A DNA stretch of 64,000 nucleotides from Dyadobacter soli (lineage in GTDB: Bacteria > Bacteroidota > Bacteroidia > Cytophagales > Spirosomataceae). The stretch covers positions 62,001 to 126,000 of the forward strand of contig NZ_FNAN01000012.1 in NCBI RefSeq assembly GCF_900101885.1. Direction: 5' to 3'. Below are positions 28,254 to 36,871 of this stretch, piece by piece (within the stretch, counting starts at the first letter, position 1; the number at the start of each line of letters is the position of its first letter). The notes beneath the pieces were generated by a model, which saw nothing but the letters and a program-made list of their open reading frames with translations, was not told the origin of the DNA and ran no database searches. A program made the translations under genes and the position numbers.

Positions 28254-29365
28254 GATAGTAATGGTATTTTCACGGTAAAATGGGTGCCCGTTTTATCGAT
28301 CACCACATCCTTGTCCTGCAACAGTTTATAGCGGCTGATAATGTTTTTTAACCCAAGACGCGTCGTAGGCTGGTCTTGTTGCCTCAGCTGCAAAGGATTG
28401 CTAACCACCAGCATTTCTTCCACAATTTTTATACTGATAACCAAAGGATTAACCACCGACATCGTATTATGCTTCACGGCATTTTCTACCAATAACTGCA
28501 AGGTAAGCGGGATAATGGAGTACCGCTCCTCGTCCATAGGCGTAAGCGCCGAGTCGAGCATGACCTTCTCTTTGAAACGCGTCCGCAGCAAGTACATATA
28601 AGTATCCAGAAACTTCATTTCTTCCTTTAAACTGGTCTTATCCAGCTCCGACTGTTCCAGAATGTAACGGTAGGCCGACGACATCTCCTGAATAAACTCC
28701 CCCGACTGCTCCGGCCGCGACTCCACCAGCGATGACAGCACGCTAAGGTTATTGAACAAAAAATGCGGGCTGACCTGATTTTTCAATGCCAGGAAACGCG
28801 CGTGCATGTTCTCCTTTTCCAGCCGTTCGGAATCGACGAGCAGCTTTTTCATCTTTTCCTGCACCTGGTTGCTCACGCAAAGGTAATAGGCCGCGATGAG
28901 CGCGAGGATCGTGAGTGCCTGCCCTGCCCGCCAGCGCGTATACATGAGGTCGCGGACGCGGAGATCCGACATCGACGGCCGGGGTAGCGGGTTCCACCAT
29001 TGGCTCATCAGGCCCCAGGTGCGTGCGAGGATCATATTGAACAAAAATGCGAGCAATACGGCGGGAACGAGGGTAATGAGCTGGTCGCGGATGCTGAATG
29101 CGGGCGATTTGTCGGCGCCGGTGAGCGCGGCCTGCTTTCTCAGGAACCAGTCCATCAGGTAAATCCAGGCTGTATAAAAAACGGTGCTGATAACGACTTC
29201 CAGCCCGAAAAGCGGCAGGTTGCGCGGGATGGTGTACCAATTTTGCTGGGGGACGTTTATGTACGTTCGGAGCGGAATGTAAACCAGCGCAAGGGCAAAA
29301 CCGAGCAGCCATTTTTGCCCGAAAAGATAAGGCCGCATATTTAAGAGATCAGTTAGGATGCCCAA
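28250..29365 (-). CDS. LytS-like sensor histidine kinase
   Basis: A 371-residue membrane kinase. Four membrane helices lie within the first 170 residues. A short coiled segment follows (MKKLLVDSERLEKENMHAR), then the His_kinase domain with LKNQVSPHFLFNNLSVLSSL, whose His is the phosphorylation site. The ATP-binding HATPase segment contains QLLVENAVKHNTM and the glycine-containing LGLKNIISRYKLL. No extracytoplasmic sensor domain is seen, so the signal is probably sensed within the membrane. It overlaps the response-regulator gene by 4 bases and is divergent from the DUF1080 gene. Confidence 0.92.
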   Translation of the reverse strand: MGILTDLLNMRPYLFGQKWLLGFALALVYIPLRTYINVPQQNWYTIPRNLPLFGLEVVISTVFYTAWIYLMDWFLRKQAALTGADKSPAFSIRDQLITLVPAVLLAFLFNMILARTWGLMSQWWNPLPRPSMSDLRVRDLMYTRWRAGQALTILALIAAYYLCVSNQVQEKMKKLLVDSERLEKENMHARFLALKNQVSPHFLFNNLSVLSSLVESRPEQSGEFIQEMSSAYRYILEQSELDKTSLKEEMKFLDTYMYLLRTRFKEKVMLDSALTPMDEERYSIIPLTLQLLVENAVKHNTMSVVNPLVISIKIVEEMLVVSNPLQLRQQDQPTTRLGLKNIISRYKLLQDKDVVIDKTGTHFTVKIPLLS

Positions 29366-29441
29366 AAATAAGGTAATTTCATGAAAATTTATCAGTATTT
29401 TGCAGGACTCAAATCATCAAAAACACCTAAACCTGCCCCCT

Positions 29442-30164
29442 ATGAGCCGTTTTTTCGTTACTGCCGTTGCTGCATTGCTTTCCTTAAACGCATATTCCCA
29501 GGCACTCAATACCCTCACTGCCACCGAGAAGAAAGAAGGCTGGAAATTGTTGTTCGACGGCAAGGACCTGAAAGGCTGGCATGCCTACAATGGCAAAACG
29601 CCCGGTTCGGCGTGGCTGATCGAGGACAGCGCCATCAAACTGAATGTACCCGAAAGGGCCGGTAACAAGGCCAAAAACGGCGGCGATATTGTGATCGACG
29701 AACTCGTGAACGGCGATTTCGAATTCAAGGCGGAATGGAAAGTGAGCAAATATGCCAACAGCGGCATTTTCTTCTTTGTGCAGGAAGCTCCCAACTACAA
29801 AAACATGCACGATACCGGGCTGGAATTGCAGGTAATCGACGATAAAATCTATGAAGGCGCGAAGGAAAATACGCACCGCGCAAGCGACTTCTTCGGCATC
29901 GCGAATGCCCGCCTGCGCGAGGGGAACCCGCAGGGAGAATGGAACAAGATCCATTTCATCGTTAAAAAAGGCAAGCTGACCGTGTACCAGAACGAGTTTA
30001 TGGTGCAGGAACACGACCTCAACGGAGCCGACTGGAAACAGCGCGTCGCCAACAGCGGGCTCAAAGCCGCACCCATCGCCAAGGGCAATTTTAAGGGCCG
30101 CATTGGTTTGCAGGATTGGGGCAGCACGGTCTGGTACCGTAATATCAAGTTAAGGAAACTTTAA
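29442..30164 (+). CDS. Secreted DUF1080 protein (3-keto-disaccharide hydrolase family)
   Basis: The start at 29442 gives 240 residues with a signal peptide (MSRFFVTAVAALLSLNAYSQ). One DUF1080 domain follows with its opening hallmark GWKLLFDGKDLKGWHAYNGK, the central FKAEWKVSKYANSGIFFFVQE and the closing GRIGLQDWGSTVWYRNIKL. The family adopts a concanavalin-like fold, and some members act on 3-keto-glycosides. It is probably periplasmic. It stands alone between a divergent histidine kinase gene and a VOC gene. A second DUF1080 protein lies at 50568. Confidence 0.9.
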   Translation: MSRFFVTAVAALLSLNAYSQALNTLTATEKKEGWKLLFDGKDLKGWHAYNGKTPGSAWLIEDSAIKLNVPERAGNKAKNGGDIVIDELVNGDFEFKAEWKVSKYANSGIFFFVQEAPNYKNMHDTGLELQVIDDKIYEGAKENTHRASDFFGIANARLREGNPQGEWNKIHFIVKKGKLTVYQNEFMVQEHDLNGADWKQRVANSGLKAAPIAKGNFKGRIGLQDWGSTVWYRNIKLRKL

Positions 30165-30235
30165 GAATCGGGTGATGTCGCATTGTCCCCCTTTGGTTGT
30201 CCTGTTAGCACCCGCAGCGATTCTCTGAGCGCGTT

Positions 30236-30243
30236 TAACTTTG
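30236..30243 (+). promoter_or_regulatory. Bacteroidota -7 promoter element
   Basis: TAACTTTG fits the TAnnTTTG consensus exactly and lies 42 bases before the start of the VOC gene at 30285. No clear -33 element is seen at the normal spacing. Confidence 0.45.
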
Positions 30244-30284
30244 TGTTGTAACACTATTCAGCCACCATAATTATTGAAAACACA

Positions 30285-30695
30285 ATGGAAAAGCCTGCAT
30301 TGCACCCTTACCTGATGTTCGAAGGCAACTGCCGCGAAGCGATGGATTTTTACAAAGGCATTTTCGGCGGCGAGCTCAACATGATGACCTTCGGGCAGGT
30401 AGACGACAGCTGCCCGGCAGCCCTGCGCGACCAGATCATGCACGCGTCGCTCATGGGCGGAGAGGTCGATTTCATGGGCTGTGACAGCCCGCAACCGGGC
30501 CCGCTGGCTGGCGACAAGATCCAGCTTTCGCTCAGCGGTTTCGACGAGGCCAGCCTCCGCAAAAAGTTCGATCAGCTCAGCGAAGGCGCCATTACCATTA
30601 CTGTACCCATGGACAAACAGGTATGGGGCGACATTTTCGGCGCATTCAAAGACAAGTACGGCATCGACTGGATGATCGACGTGCGGGCGCAATAG
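30285..30695 (+). CDS. PhnB-like VOC superfamily protein, second copy
   Basis: A 136-residue VOC-fold protein with the PhnB-type opening LHPYLMFEGNCREAMDFYKG and closing VWGDIFGAFKDKYGIDWMID. It matches the ends of the VOC protein at 19441, so the two are paralogues within 11 kb. Internal Cys (DDSCPAALRD) and Met-rich segments (HASLMGGEVDFMGCD) differ between them. No substrate can be assigned. A TAnnTTTG element upstream and a terminator downstream mark a single-gene unit. Confidence 0.9.
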   Translation: MEKPALHPYLMFEGNCREAMDFYKGIFGGELNMMTFGQVDDSCPAALRDQIMHASLMGGEVDFMGCDSPQPGPLAGDKIQLSLSGFDEASLRKKFDQLSEGAITITVPMDKQVWGDIFGAFKDKYGIDWMIDVRAQ

Positions 30696-30713
30696 CCAAT
30701 GCAAAACATTTGG

Positions 30714-30740
30714 AAAGCCGGGGTAGCGCTCCGGCTTTTT
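30714..30740 (+). terminator. Rho-independent terminator after the second VOC gene
   Basis: AAAGCCGG at 30714-30721 pairs with CCGGCTTT at 30731-30738 across a 9-base loop and runs into five T. On the opposite strand the flanking A run allows use by the convergent lipoprotein gene as well. Confidence 0.85.
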
Positions 30741-30743
30741 GTG

Positions 30744-31157
30744 CTAATCACCTTTCAAAAAACGCTCCTGCAAATACCAGCGGGCACATGAATCGCCATC
30801 CGGCCTTCTCACAAAGCTGAAATACATATCGGAAGGACATCCGTAAGCTCCCACGAACATAATCCCGATTTTGGGGTATTTCCGGACGAGGCTATCCGGC
30901 ACAATAAGTTGGTTTGACGTCGTGGTCATGTACACCGGTGTGTATGTCTGCGCGCCCGAAGTATCCTTCAAAGGTGCAAGAACCCAGTCGAGGGCAATTG
31001 TGGATGGCGAATCCGCGGTAAGCAACAGCCCGCTCGTACCTTTATAGCAATCCGCCGAAACCGTCACCCGCTCCACCGGCACGCAGTCATCGCGTTTATC
31101 AACTTTCTTTTCGGAACAGGCCAATGCAATGACGGCCAGGGCTAGGTATTTTTTCAT
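30744..31157 (-). CDS. Small lipoprotein of unknown function
   Basis: A 137-residue protein with a short lipoprotein signal (MKKYLALAVIALACSEKK, Cys at 14). The mature part has several Cys (DDCVPVE, SADCYKG, AYGCPSD, DSCARWY) that could form disulfides in the periplasm. It looks beta-rich, for example SPSTIALDWVLAPL and QTYTPVYMTTTSNQLIV. No family was recognised. It is a single gene, convergent with the VOC gene and divergent from imuA across about 200 bp. Confidence 0.6.
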   Translation of the reverse strand: MKKYLALAVIALACSEKKVDKRDDCVPVERVTVSADCYKGTSGLLLTADSPSTIALDWVLAPLKDTSGAQTYTPVYMTTTSNQLIVPDSLVRKYPKIGIMFVGAYGCPSDMYFSFVRRPDGDSCARWYLQERFLKGD

Positions 31158-31317
31158 GGGAAAATGGAATTTTTAATGTGGACACGATGGTGTGTGATGC
31201 GGTTGGAGAATGCTCCCTTATAATAAGCCAGCAATACCATTCACTTACTAATATCACCCGAAAAGTCATTTCATTTCTTGCTTTCAGCTTTTCATTAAGT
31301 TATTTTTGAAATCAAAT

Positions 31318-31340
31318 TATTGGTACACAAAATACCAATA
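31318..31340. promoter_or_regulatory. Inverted repeat in the imuA promoter region
   Basis: TATTGGTA at 31318-31325 is a perfect inverted repeat of TACCAATA at 31333-31340, separated by 7 bases. It ends 20 bases before the imuA start, where an operator would block transcription or translation initiation. It is a candidate repressor site (LexA-type or other). It does not match the palindrome in front of imuB. Confidence 0.45.
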
Positions 31341-31359
31341 GATAACTCAAACGTTCCTT

Positions 31360-32124
31360 ATGGCTCTTTCCCTCCTGAAAAACGGCGTGTTTAACAGGTT
31401 GCAAGAAGATATTCTTGCATTGCAGGGGTTTCGAACGCCCGTTGGGACGCGGAGAATCGATTTCGGATTGGGCATGATGGATGCCTCGTTTCCAAATCAC
31501 ACCTTTCCGACAGGGGTGGTGCATGAGTTTATCAGTAATGATCCCGAAAGTGCTGCGGCTACCACGGGGTTTATGGCAGGATTGCTAGGTAAGCTCATGG
31601 GAGAATATGGAATATGCCTGTGGATCGGCATACGGCCTATTGTATTTGCGGCAGCATTGAAAGCATTTGGCGTGGAACCGCACAGGGTTATTTTTATCGA
31701 TCTGGCCAAAGAGAAAGATGTGATCTGGGCAGTGGAGGAAGCTTTGAAGTGTGAATCTTTGGCAGCGGTGGTCGGTGAAGTGCGTGAAATTACTTTTACG
31801 GAATCGCGGCGACTGCAACTGGCTGTGGAGCAGAGCCGTGTTACCGGGTTTCTGCACCGGGTGAAGCCGCGTGCGGTGAATACCCTCGCATGCGTGTCAC
31901 GCTGGCAGATAACGCCTGTGGCTAGCCGGCTGGAAGAAGGTATGCCGGGCGTGGGACATCCGTGCTGGCGTGTGCAATTGCAGAAAATCCGGAACGGCGA
32001 GCCCGGAGAATGGGAAATGCAATGGCTATCCGGCCGGTTCGAATACCTTCCGAAGGAAGTTTCGGACAATGCCAATGAAGTGGCGGAGCACAGCCCTTCC
32101 GTTTACATTGCTCAAAGGGCTTAA
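31360..32124 (+). CDS. imuA: ImuA, mutasome accessory protein
   Basis: A 254-residue RecA/SulA-related protein. Landmarks are LLKNGVFNRLQEDILALQGF at the N-terminus, the core segment GVVHEFISNDPESAAATTGF, and YGICLWIGIRPIVFAAALKAFGV. As in other ImuA proteins there is no good Walker A loop. The protein normally works with ImuB and DnaE2 in error-prone bypass of DNA damage under SOS control. Here it is not joined to imuB, which lies about 6 kb downstream; both are on the same strand. It has its own palindromic promoter region. No other gene appears to share its transcript. Confidence 0.85.
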   Translation: MALSLLKNGVFNRLQEDILALQGFRTPVGTRRIDFGLGMMDASFPNHTFPTGVVHEFISNDPESAAATTGFMAGLLGKLMGEYGICLWIGIRPIVFAAALKAFGVEPHRVIFIDLAKEKDVIWAVEEALKCESLAAVVGEVREITFTESRRLQLAVEQSRVTGFLHRVKPRAVNTLACVSRWQITPVASRLEEGMPGVGHPCWRVQLQKIRNGEPGEWEMQWLSGRFEYLPKEVSDNANEVAEHSPSVYIAQRA

Positions 32125-32293
32125 ATGCGACACGGACTTTCGCGACATTACCCTGGAATACCTTTCGATTAGCCGACCATTGGCATTACCACTTATCACT
32201 TTATCGCGGCCTTCATCCAGAACGATTCGCATTGTTGTGCCCGCAAGCTTTATATTAGGGCACATTCGGTTTCCTAACGCATAATTCGCTGCT

Positions 32294-34021
32294 ATGAAAG
32301 CATCACTACGCCTCCTTATCCCTGTTTTATTAATTGCCGTGAGCATTCAATCCGCTCAATGTCAGCCATCCCCTCGCATCACTACGAAAGCAGATTCCCT
32401 ATTTGCGGAATGGAACAAGCCGGGAATGCCCGGTGCGGCTGTGGGCGTGGTACACGGTGGCAAGCTGGTGTATGCCAAAGGATTTGGCGAAGCAGATGTA
32501 GAAACGGGCGCGAAAATAGGCCCTGAGACTATTTTTCACGTAGCGTCTGTATCCAAGCAGTTCACTGCATACGCCATTGTACTCTTGGCCGAGCAGGGCA
32601 AGCTTTCACTCGACGACGATATCCGTAAACACATTCCGGAGGTACCCGATTTTGGAAAAACCATTACAATACGGCACCTCCTCAACCATACCAGCGGCCT
32701 CCGCGACCAATGGAACCTGCTGGTGATGGCCGGCTGGCAGCTCGACGACGTGATCACCAAACAGCACGTGATTAACCTCGTTACCCGGCAAAAAGAACTG
32801 AATTTCGAACCCGGTAGCACTTTTACCTATTGCAATACGGGCTATACATTACTGGCAGAAGTCGCCAGCCGCGTCACCAAACAGCCTTTTGCATACTGGA
32901 TGGAACGCAATGTGTTTAAGCCGTTGGGCATGAAAAATACGCAGTTCTTTGATAACCAGGAAGGTGTGGTAAAAGGTCGCGCCTATTCGTTTCACCGTAC
33001 GCCCGGCGCTATGGGGCCAACGATGTTCAGCAAAAGCATACTGAGCTATGGCAACGTCGGCGCTACGAGCCTTTTCACGACAATCAACGACCTGGCATTG
33101 TGGATCACCAATTTCCGCAACCCTCAAGTGGGCAGCCCGAATATAATGAAACAAATGCTCGAACGCGGCCGGCTTACCAAAGGCGACACGCTTCCATATG
33201 CATCGGGGCTTATTCACGGCAAATACAAAGGCCTCGCTTACTACGGCCACGACGGCGCAGATGCCGGTTTCCGGTCATCTTTGCTCTATTTTCCGAAAGA
33301 AGATTACGGTTTCATTGTACTCAGCAACCAGGCAGAATTCAACCCACCCAAAAAGAATCTCGAAATGGCGGATTTGTATTTATCCAATTTTATAAAAGAA
33401 GATAAACCAGCCGCTACAACTCAAACACCGGCTTCAACCGGCAATTACGCATTCGACTCGACGCTGTTCCGCGCCTATGCGGGCTCTTACTCGCTGGATG
33501 AAGCTCCCGGTTTCATACTGAAATTCTGGCGCGATGGCAACAACTACTACACCCAGGGGACAGGCCAACCATCGGCAGCCATTTTCCCCTCCTCGGACTC
33601 GACGTTTTTCCTTAAAGTTGTGGACGCGTCCGTGGTATTCCACAAAGCCAAAGACGGCAAAGTGAACCGCATTACTTTGAAACAAAACGGTGACCATCCC
33701 GGTACGAGAGTCGATGCACAGGAAAAAACGGATACCGACCCCTCCCAGCTCATCGGCCAATATTACAGCCCTGAGCTCGAAACCATTTACACGATTGCTA
33801 AAAAGGGTGATACGTTGAAACTCGTCCATGTCCACCACGGCGAGGTCGACCTGAAAATTGCCGGGAAGGACAAGCTGAATGCACCCTGGTGGTTTATACA
33901 GAATATTGCGGTGATACGTAATCCGGCCGGCGCGGTGAGCGGTATCAAGGTATCGAATGGACGGGTGATGAACTTGTGGTTCAAAAAACTGCCGGCCGAC
34001 TTTGCAGCGACCGGCCAATAG
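32294..34021 (+). CDS. Class C beta-lactamase-related serine hydrolase
   Basis: A 575-residue exported protein with a signal peptide (MKASLRLLIPVLLIAVSIQSAQ). The beta-lactamase/DD-peptidase fold spans about 35-360, with the active-site SVSK at 85-88 (FHVASVSKQFT), the YxN motif in FTYCNTGYTLL near 178 and the third motif likely in YYGHDGADAGF. The last 180 residues are a beta-rich domain (DUF3471-like by position; not certain). Relatives include esterases and D-aminopeptidases, and true beta-lactamase activity should not be assumed. It lies between imuA and imuB and is convergent with a PHB-depolymerase-like gene. Confidence 0.88.
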   Translation: MKASLRLLIPVLLIAVSIQSAQCQPSPRITTKADSLFAEWNKPGMPGAAVGVVHGGKLVYAKGFGEADVETGAKIGPETIFHVASVSKQFTAYAIVLLAEQGKLSLDDDIRKHIPEVPDFGKTITIRHLLNHTSGLRDQWNLLVMAGWQLDDVITKQHVINLVTRQKELNFEPGSTFTYCNTGYTLLAEVASRVTKQPFAYWMERNVFKPLGMKNTQFFDNQEGVVKGRAYSFHRTPGAMGPTMFSKSILSYGNVGATSLFTTINDLALWITNFRNPQVGSPNIMKQMLERGRLTKGDTLPYASGLIHGKYKGLAYYGHDGADAGFRSSLLYFPKEDYGFIVLSNQAEFNPPKKNLEMADLYLSNFIKEDKPAATTQTPASTGNYAFDSTLFRAYAGSYSLDEAPGFILKFWRDGNNYYTQGTGQPSAAIFPSSDSTFFLKVVDASVVFHKAKDGKVNRITLKQNGDHPGTRVDAQEKTDTDPSQLIGQYYSPELETIYTIAKKGDTLKLVHVHHGEVDLKIAGKDKLNAPWWFIQNIAVIRNPAGAVSGIKVSNGRVMNLWFKKLPADFAATGQ

Positions 34022-34028
34022 CCGGTTA

Positions 34029-34901
34029 CTATTTCCTTATTTGTCTCTTAAAAAACTTCCAAGATTCTTCGAACATATCGAAATCCGTCACAAACTCGTG
34101 CTTGCCGTTGACCACTTTCAGCAGCGTCACTTCCGGCTTGCCTTTCTTTTGATAGGTGTATTTTTCAACCGTGATGTCGTTGGAGGTATCCCCATCCGGC
34201 ATGATAGATTTGGCCGGCTCGCCGGTGTAGCCATCCAGTTTTGCCCAATATTGGAATGACTGGTCGGTCGACCGGACTGTTCCCAGCGTGACGCCGGTTG
34301 TTTTTACCTCGCCACCATTGTATGGATTGGTCTGATCTGCTGTTCCATTCGTGATCATGACCGGAATCGGCGTATTCATCGGCGTACAATCCATGTTTTC
34401 ATCAGTCGGCAAATTCGCTACTACCGCCGAAACCGCCCGGATTTTCCCAGGCATCGTGAGTGCCAGTTTGTACGACATATGCCCTCCCCCTGAAAAACCT
34501 GTGGCAAAAACCTGCTTTTTATTGATTTTATATTTTGAAGCAAAAAGGCCGATCAGCGCCTCAAAAAACGCTTCCTCGTTCAGATTTTGCGTGTTGGCAA
34601 TCGCCGTGGAAGCCTTACGGCACTCATTCCAATATCTTTTATACCCACCCGGGTACACCACTACCACATTATCCGACTCCGAATGCGATTCCAGCTTCGC
34701 CCCACGGCGCACCAAACCCATCGGCTCCCCACCCGACCCATGCATCACAAACACCAGACTAGCCCCCGGCTTCACTTTGACAGAAGGATTATAAGCGTAC
34801 ACCCGATAATGCCCATCGATCAGCAACGAATCGAGAACATGCTGGGCATTGGCTGCAAACGAAGAAAGGACAAGAACGGCGGAAAGAAACTGCTTGAACA
34901 T
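34029..34901 (-). CDS. Secreted PHB-depolymerase-like esterase
   Basis: The start at 34901 (MFKQFLSAVLVLSSFAANAQ) gives 290 residues with a signal peptide. It is an alpha/beta hydrolase of the LpqC/PHB-depolymerase group: SLVFVMHGSGGEPMGL forms the oxyanion side, ATGFSGGGHMSYKLAL the nucleophile elbow, TNGTADQTNPYNGG the likely Asp, and VNGKHEFVTD the likely His. Such enzymes cleave polyester or feruloyl-type esters outside the cytoplasm. It lies 7 bases past the convergent serine hydrolase stop. No polyhydroxybutyrate genes are nearby, so the name indicates the family only. Confidence 0.85.
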   Translation of the reverse strand: MFKQFLSAVLVLSSFAANAQHVLDSLLIDGHYRVYAYNPSVKVKPGASLVFVMHGSGGEPMGLVRRGAKLESHSESDNVVVVYPGGYKRYWNECRKASTAIANTQNLNEEAFFEALIGLFASKYKINKKQVFATGFSGGGHMSYKLALTMPGKIRAVSAVVANLPTDENMDCTPMNTPIPVMITNGTADQTNPYNGGEVKTTGVTLGTVRSTDQSFQYWAKLDGYTGEPAKSIMPDGDTSNDITVEKYTYQKKGKPEVTLLKVVNGKHEFVTDFDMFEESWKFFKRQIRK

Positions 34902-34999
34902 GGATCGTAAGGTTGGATTTTGTTCTTGCAAGTTACATGGTGTGCGGGAAATTCGGAGTTAAAGGGGGCTGTAAAATGACTGCTTATGGTAACAAACCC

Positions 35000-35392
35000 T
35001 CAAATCCGGCTCTCAAACATCCACACATGCCCGAACGGATCTACTACCTCACCTTGTCGGTAGCCGTAATCGTAATCCTGCGCTGGGGAAACGACTTTTG
35101 CGCCTGCCGCTACGGCACTCTCCACGTACGCATCTACATCCTTCACAAATAACCCGATCGTTACCGTGGATCCCTGATGACGTAACGGACTGTACGACGC
35201 CCGGTTTCGCGTCTCTTCATGCAAATGAAAGATCGCGCCGTTGATGGAAAGCTCTGAAACATGAATGGTACCATCGTCGTTACTGAAACGGCGAAGCTCA
35301 ACGGCACCCAGCCCATTTATGTAAAAATCCACATCCCTGACACCATTGGGAATGTAGAGCTCCGGCGCGAAAGTGGGGGTTAACGATTCCAT
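35000..35392 (-). CDS. VOC-superfamily protein (glyoxalase-like)
   Basis: A 130-residue single-domain protein starting MESLTPTFAPELYIPNGVRD. Conserved features are the paired beta-alpha-beta-beta-beta units: DVDFYINGLGAVELRRF in the first and GLFVKDVDAYVESAVAAGA in the second, ending VVDPFGHVWMFESRI. His in HLHEE and the terminal Glu could form a metal site. It is third in the set of VOC proteins in this window but less similar to the two PhnB-like copies. It follows a zinc-ribbon gene on the same strand after an 80-bp purine/pyrimidine-biased gap. Confidence 0.85.
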   Translation of the reverse strand: MESLTPTFAPELYIPNGVRDVDFYINGLGAVELRRFSNDDGTIHVSELSINGAIFHLHEETRNRASYSPLRHQGSTVTIGLFVKDVDAYVESAVAAGAKVVSPAQDYDYGYRQGEVVDPFGHVWMFESRI

Positions 35393-35434
35393 AATTAGCT
35401 TATTTAATACATCATAAATATAGTCACCAAAAGC

Positions 35435-35480
35435 TTCCCTTTCCTCCTTCCTCCCATTCCTCCCTTCCCCCTACTTCCTC
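35435..35480. other. Homopyrimidine tract (polypurine on the minus strand)
   Basis: Almost all bases in this 46-bp interval are C or T on the + strand, so the minus-strand transcript reads as G/A with several GGG blocks. It spans the stop of the zinc-ribbon gene and the leader of the VOC gene. It may form G-rich structure or simply be a low-complexity slip-prone stretch. Confidence 0.5.
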
Positions 35481-36073
35481 AACATCCGTTCAATCGCCTT
35501 CAAAACAACCTCCCGGTTTTTCGCGGCTTTGATGAATTGCGGAAGTTTCTCGACCATCGTCGTGATTCGCATGGTTTGCCTTTCACGCAATTTTGCTGTC
35601 ACGTAGCTACGGATTTCCAGTAAATGTTCTTTGTTACTGGCCCAGAATGTGTCGCCTTTTACATTTTCCTGAAACCAGAGCGGCAGGCTAAAAACGGGAT
35701 CAGCAAGCCTTGCAATACTGTATTTCAACCTGTAAGGTGTATTTGCAGGCTTGTAGACCTCCGGTACGTGGCAATGCGGGCATGAGTATTTCAGCTCTGC
35801 CACCTTCACCCTGTTGTTCGGGATACTTACCTCGATGGACTCGCCGCAGTTACGGCAAGCCCGGCTCACGGTAGCCGTATAGCGCACACGGTCCTCGGCT
35901 GTTTCGGAATAGTTGCAATGTTGGCAGACCAGCTTATCGTCGCTGATCCCCATTAAATCTTTTTTAATGACCCGTGCTGCTTTTGCACATTTCGGACATT
36001 CTACCCAAAATTCCTTTGCGTACGCGTAACGCGTCGTGGGTGGGCCTACGTAACGCTCCATTTCGCTCTCCAT
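35471..36073 (-). CDS. Double zinc-ribbon protein of unknown function
   Basis: A 200-residue cytoplasmic protein with two predicted zinc ribbons in the first 105 residues: CPKC with CQHC, then CRNC with CPHC, each pair about 25-30 residues apart as in TFIIB-type ribbons. The C-terminal half is helical and basic (EIRSYVTAKLRERQTMRITTMVEK, ending AIERMLRK), suggesting nucleic-acid or protein binding. Related proteins occur in Bacteroidota annotated only as hypothetical or TFIIB-type zinc ribbon. It lies 15 bases downstream of the next gene on the same strand, so the two may share a transcript. Confidence 0.7.
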   Translation of the reverse strand: MESEMERYVGPPTTRYAYAKEFWVECPKCAKAARVIKKDLMGISDDKLVCQHCNYSETAEDRVRYTATVSRACRNCGESIEVSIPNNRVKVAELKYSCPHCHVPEVYKPANTPYRLKYSIARLADPVFSLPLWFQENVKGDTFWASNKEHLLEIRSYVTAKLRERQTMRITTMVEKLPQFIKAAKNREVVLKAIERMLRK

Positions 36074-36088
36074 GTCGCTCTTCCGGGT

Positions 36089-36700
36089 TTACTTTTTAAT
36101 GGTAATACCTGGAATCGGCGCTTTGGCAACCTCGGAGATCAATACCTTCCGCTCCGCTTTCAGTCGCGCCAGAAATGACTGAATATCTTTGCCGTAAGCG
36201 CGGTTACTGAGCGCGTACAGTAGAATGCCCTTCTGCCCAGACTTGGCTGTTACCGCTTTGAAACGGTACACATCGTGCTCATAAATGCTTTTGGCATCAT
36301 CGCTGGCAGTCTGCCCGAGCAGGCAATCGATAATCTTTTCACCGGTAGCGGCATTCGCGATCACTTCATAGTTCACATCCAGCGTCTTTTTCAACTGGTC
36401 CAACTCGCGAAGTTTCGTCCGAACCGCATCGTCAACGGTCGTAGTAGCGACCACATAGTCAATAGTGATCATCGACTTGTAATTCGGAAAGCCATCGCCG
36501 GGTACCAGGTATTCCTGTTTATAAAGCGAAGCATCCGGATGCGCCGACCAGTGCAGCTGGTAACTTTTCTTTTGAAATACCATAGACCCCGGAATGCCAA
36601 GGTAATTGATAACCGGCTTGTTGTTTTGTCCAAAACACTGAACCGACGCCAGCAGCGTCGAAATTGCAACCAGCGGGAGGAATTGAAATATCATTTTCAT
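36089..36700 (-). CDS. Exported protein of unknown function
   Basis: The ATG at 36700 begins a signal peptide (MKMIFQFLPLVAISTLLASVQCFGQ); a longer reading upstream lacks this feature at its N-terminus. The mature protein of about 180 residues begins NNKPVINYLGIPGSMVF and alternates strands and helices, with a basic C-terminus (PIPGITIKK). No domain was recognised. It precedes the zinc-ribbon gene by 15 bases on the same strand. Nothing in the sequence assigns a function. Confidence 0.6.
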   Translation of the reverse strand: MKMIFQFLPLVAISTLLASVQCFGQNNKPVINYLGIPGSMVFQKKSYQLHWSAHPDASLYKQEYLVPGDGFPNYKSMITIDYVVATTTVDDAVRTKLRELDQLKKTLDVNYEVIANAATGEKIIDCLLGQTASDDAKSIYEHDVYRFKAVTAKSGQKGILLYALSNRAYGKDIQSFLARLKAERKVLISEVAKAPIPGITIKK

Positions 36701-36871
36701 GCGTGTATGAATGGATAGATGTGCGAAACAGGAATGCAATGTCCGGCTCACTGTTGAACCGGACCGCAAACTTATCACGTCATCACCCCAAACACAAAGC
36801 ACAAAGACGCGCAACCACTTTTCAATTCGCCTGAGCCACAATATTTTGAGTTAACGGCGCATTAAAATGCA

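Noticed and set aside
32026..32346. Minus-strand reading of 106 residues between imuA and the serine hydrolase
   Set aside because: It overlaps both genes at their ends, has no recognisable domain and its composition looks like an antisense shadow.
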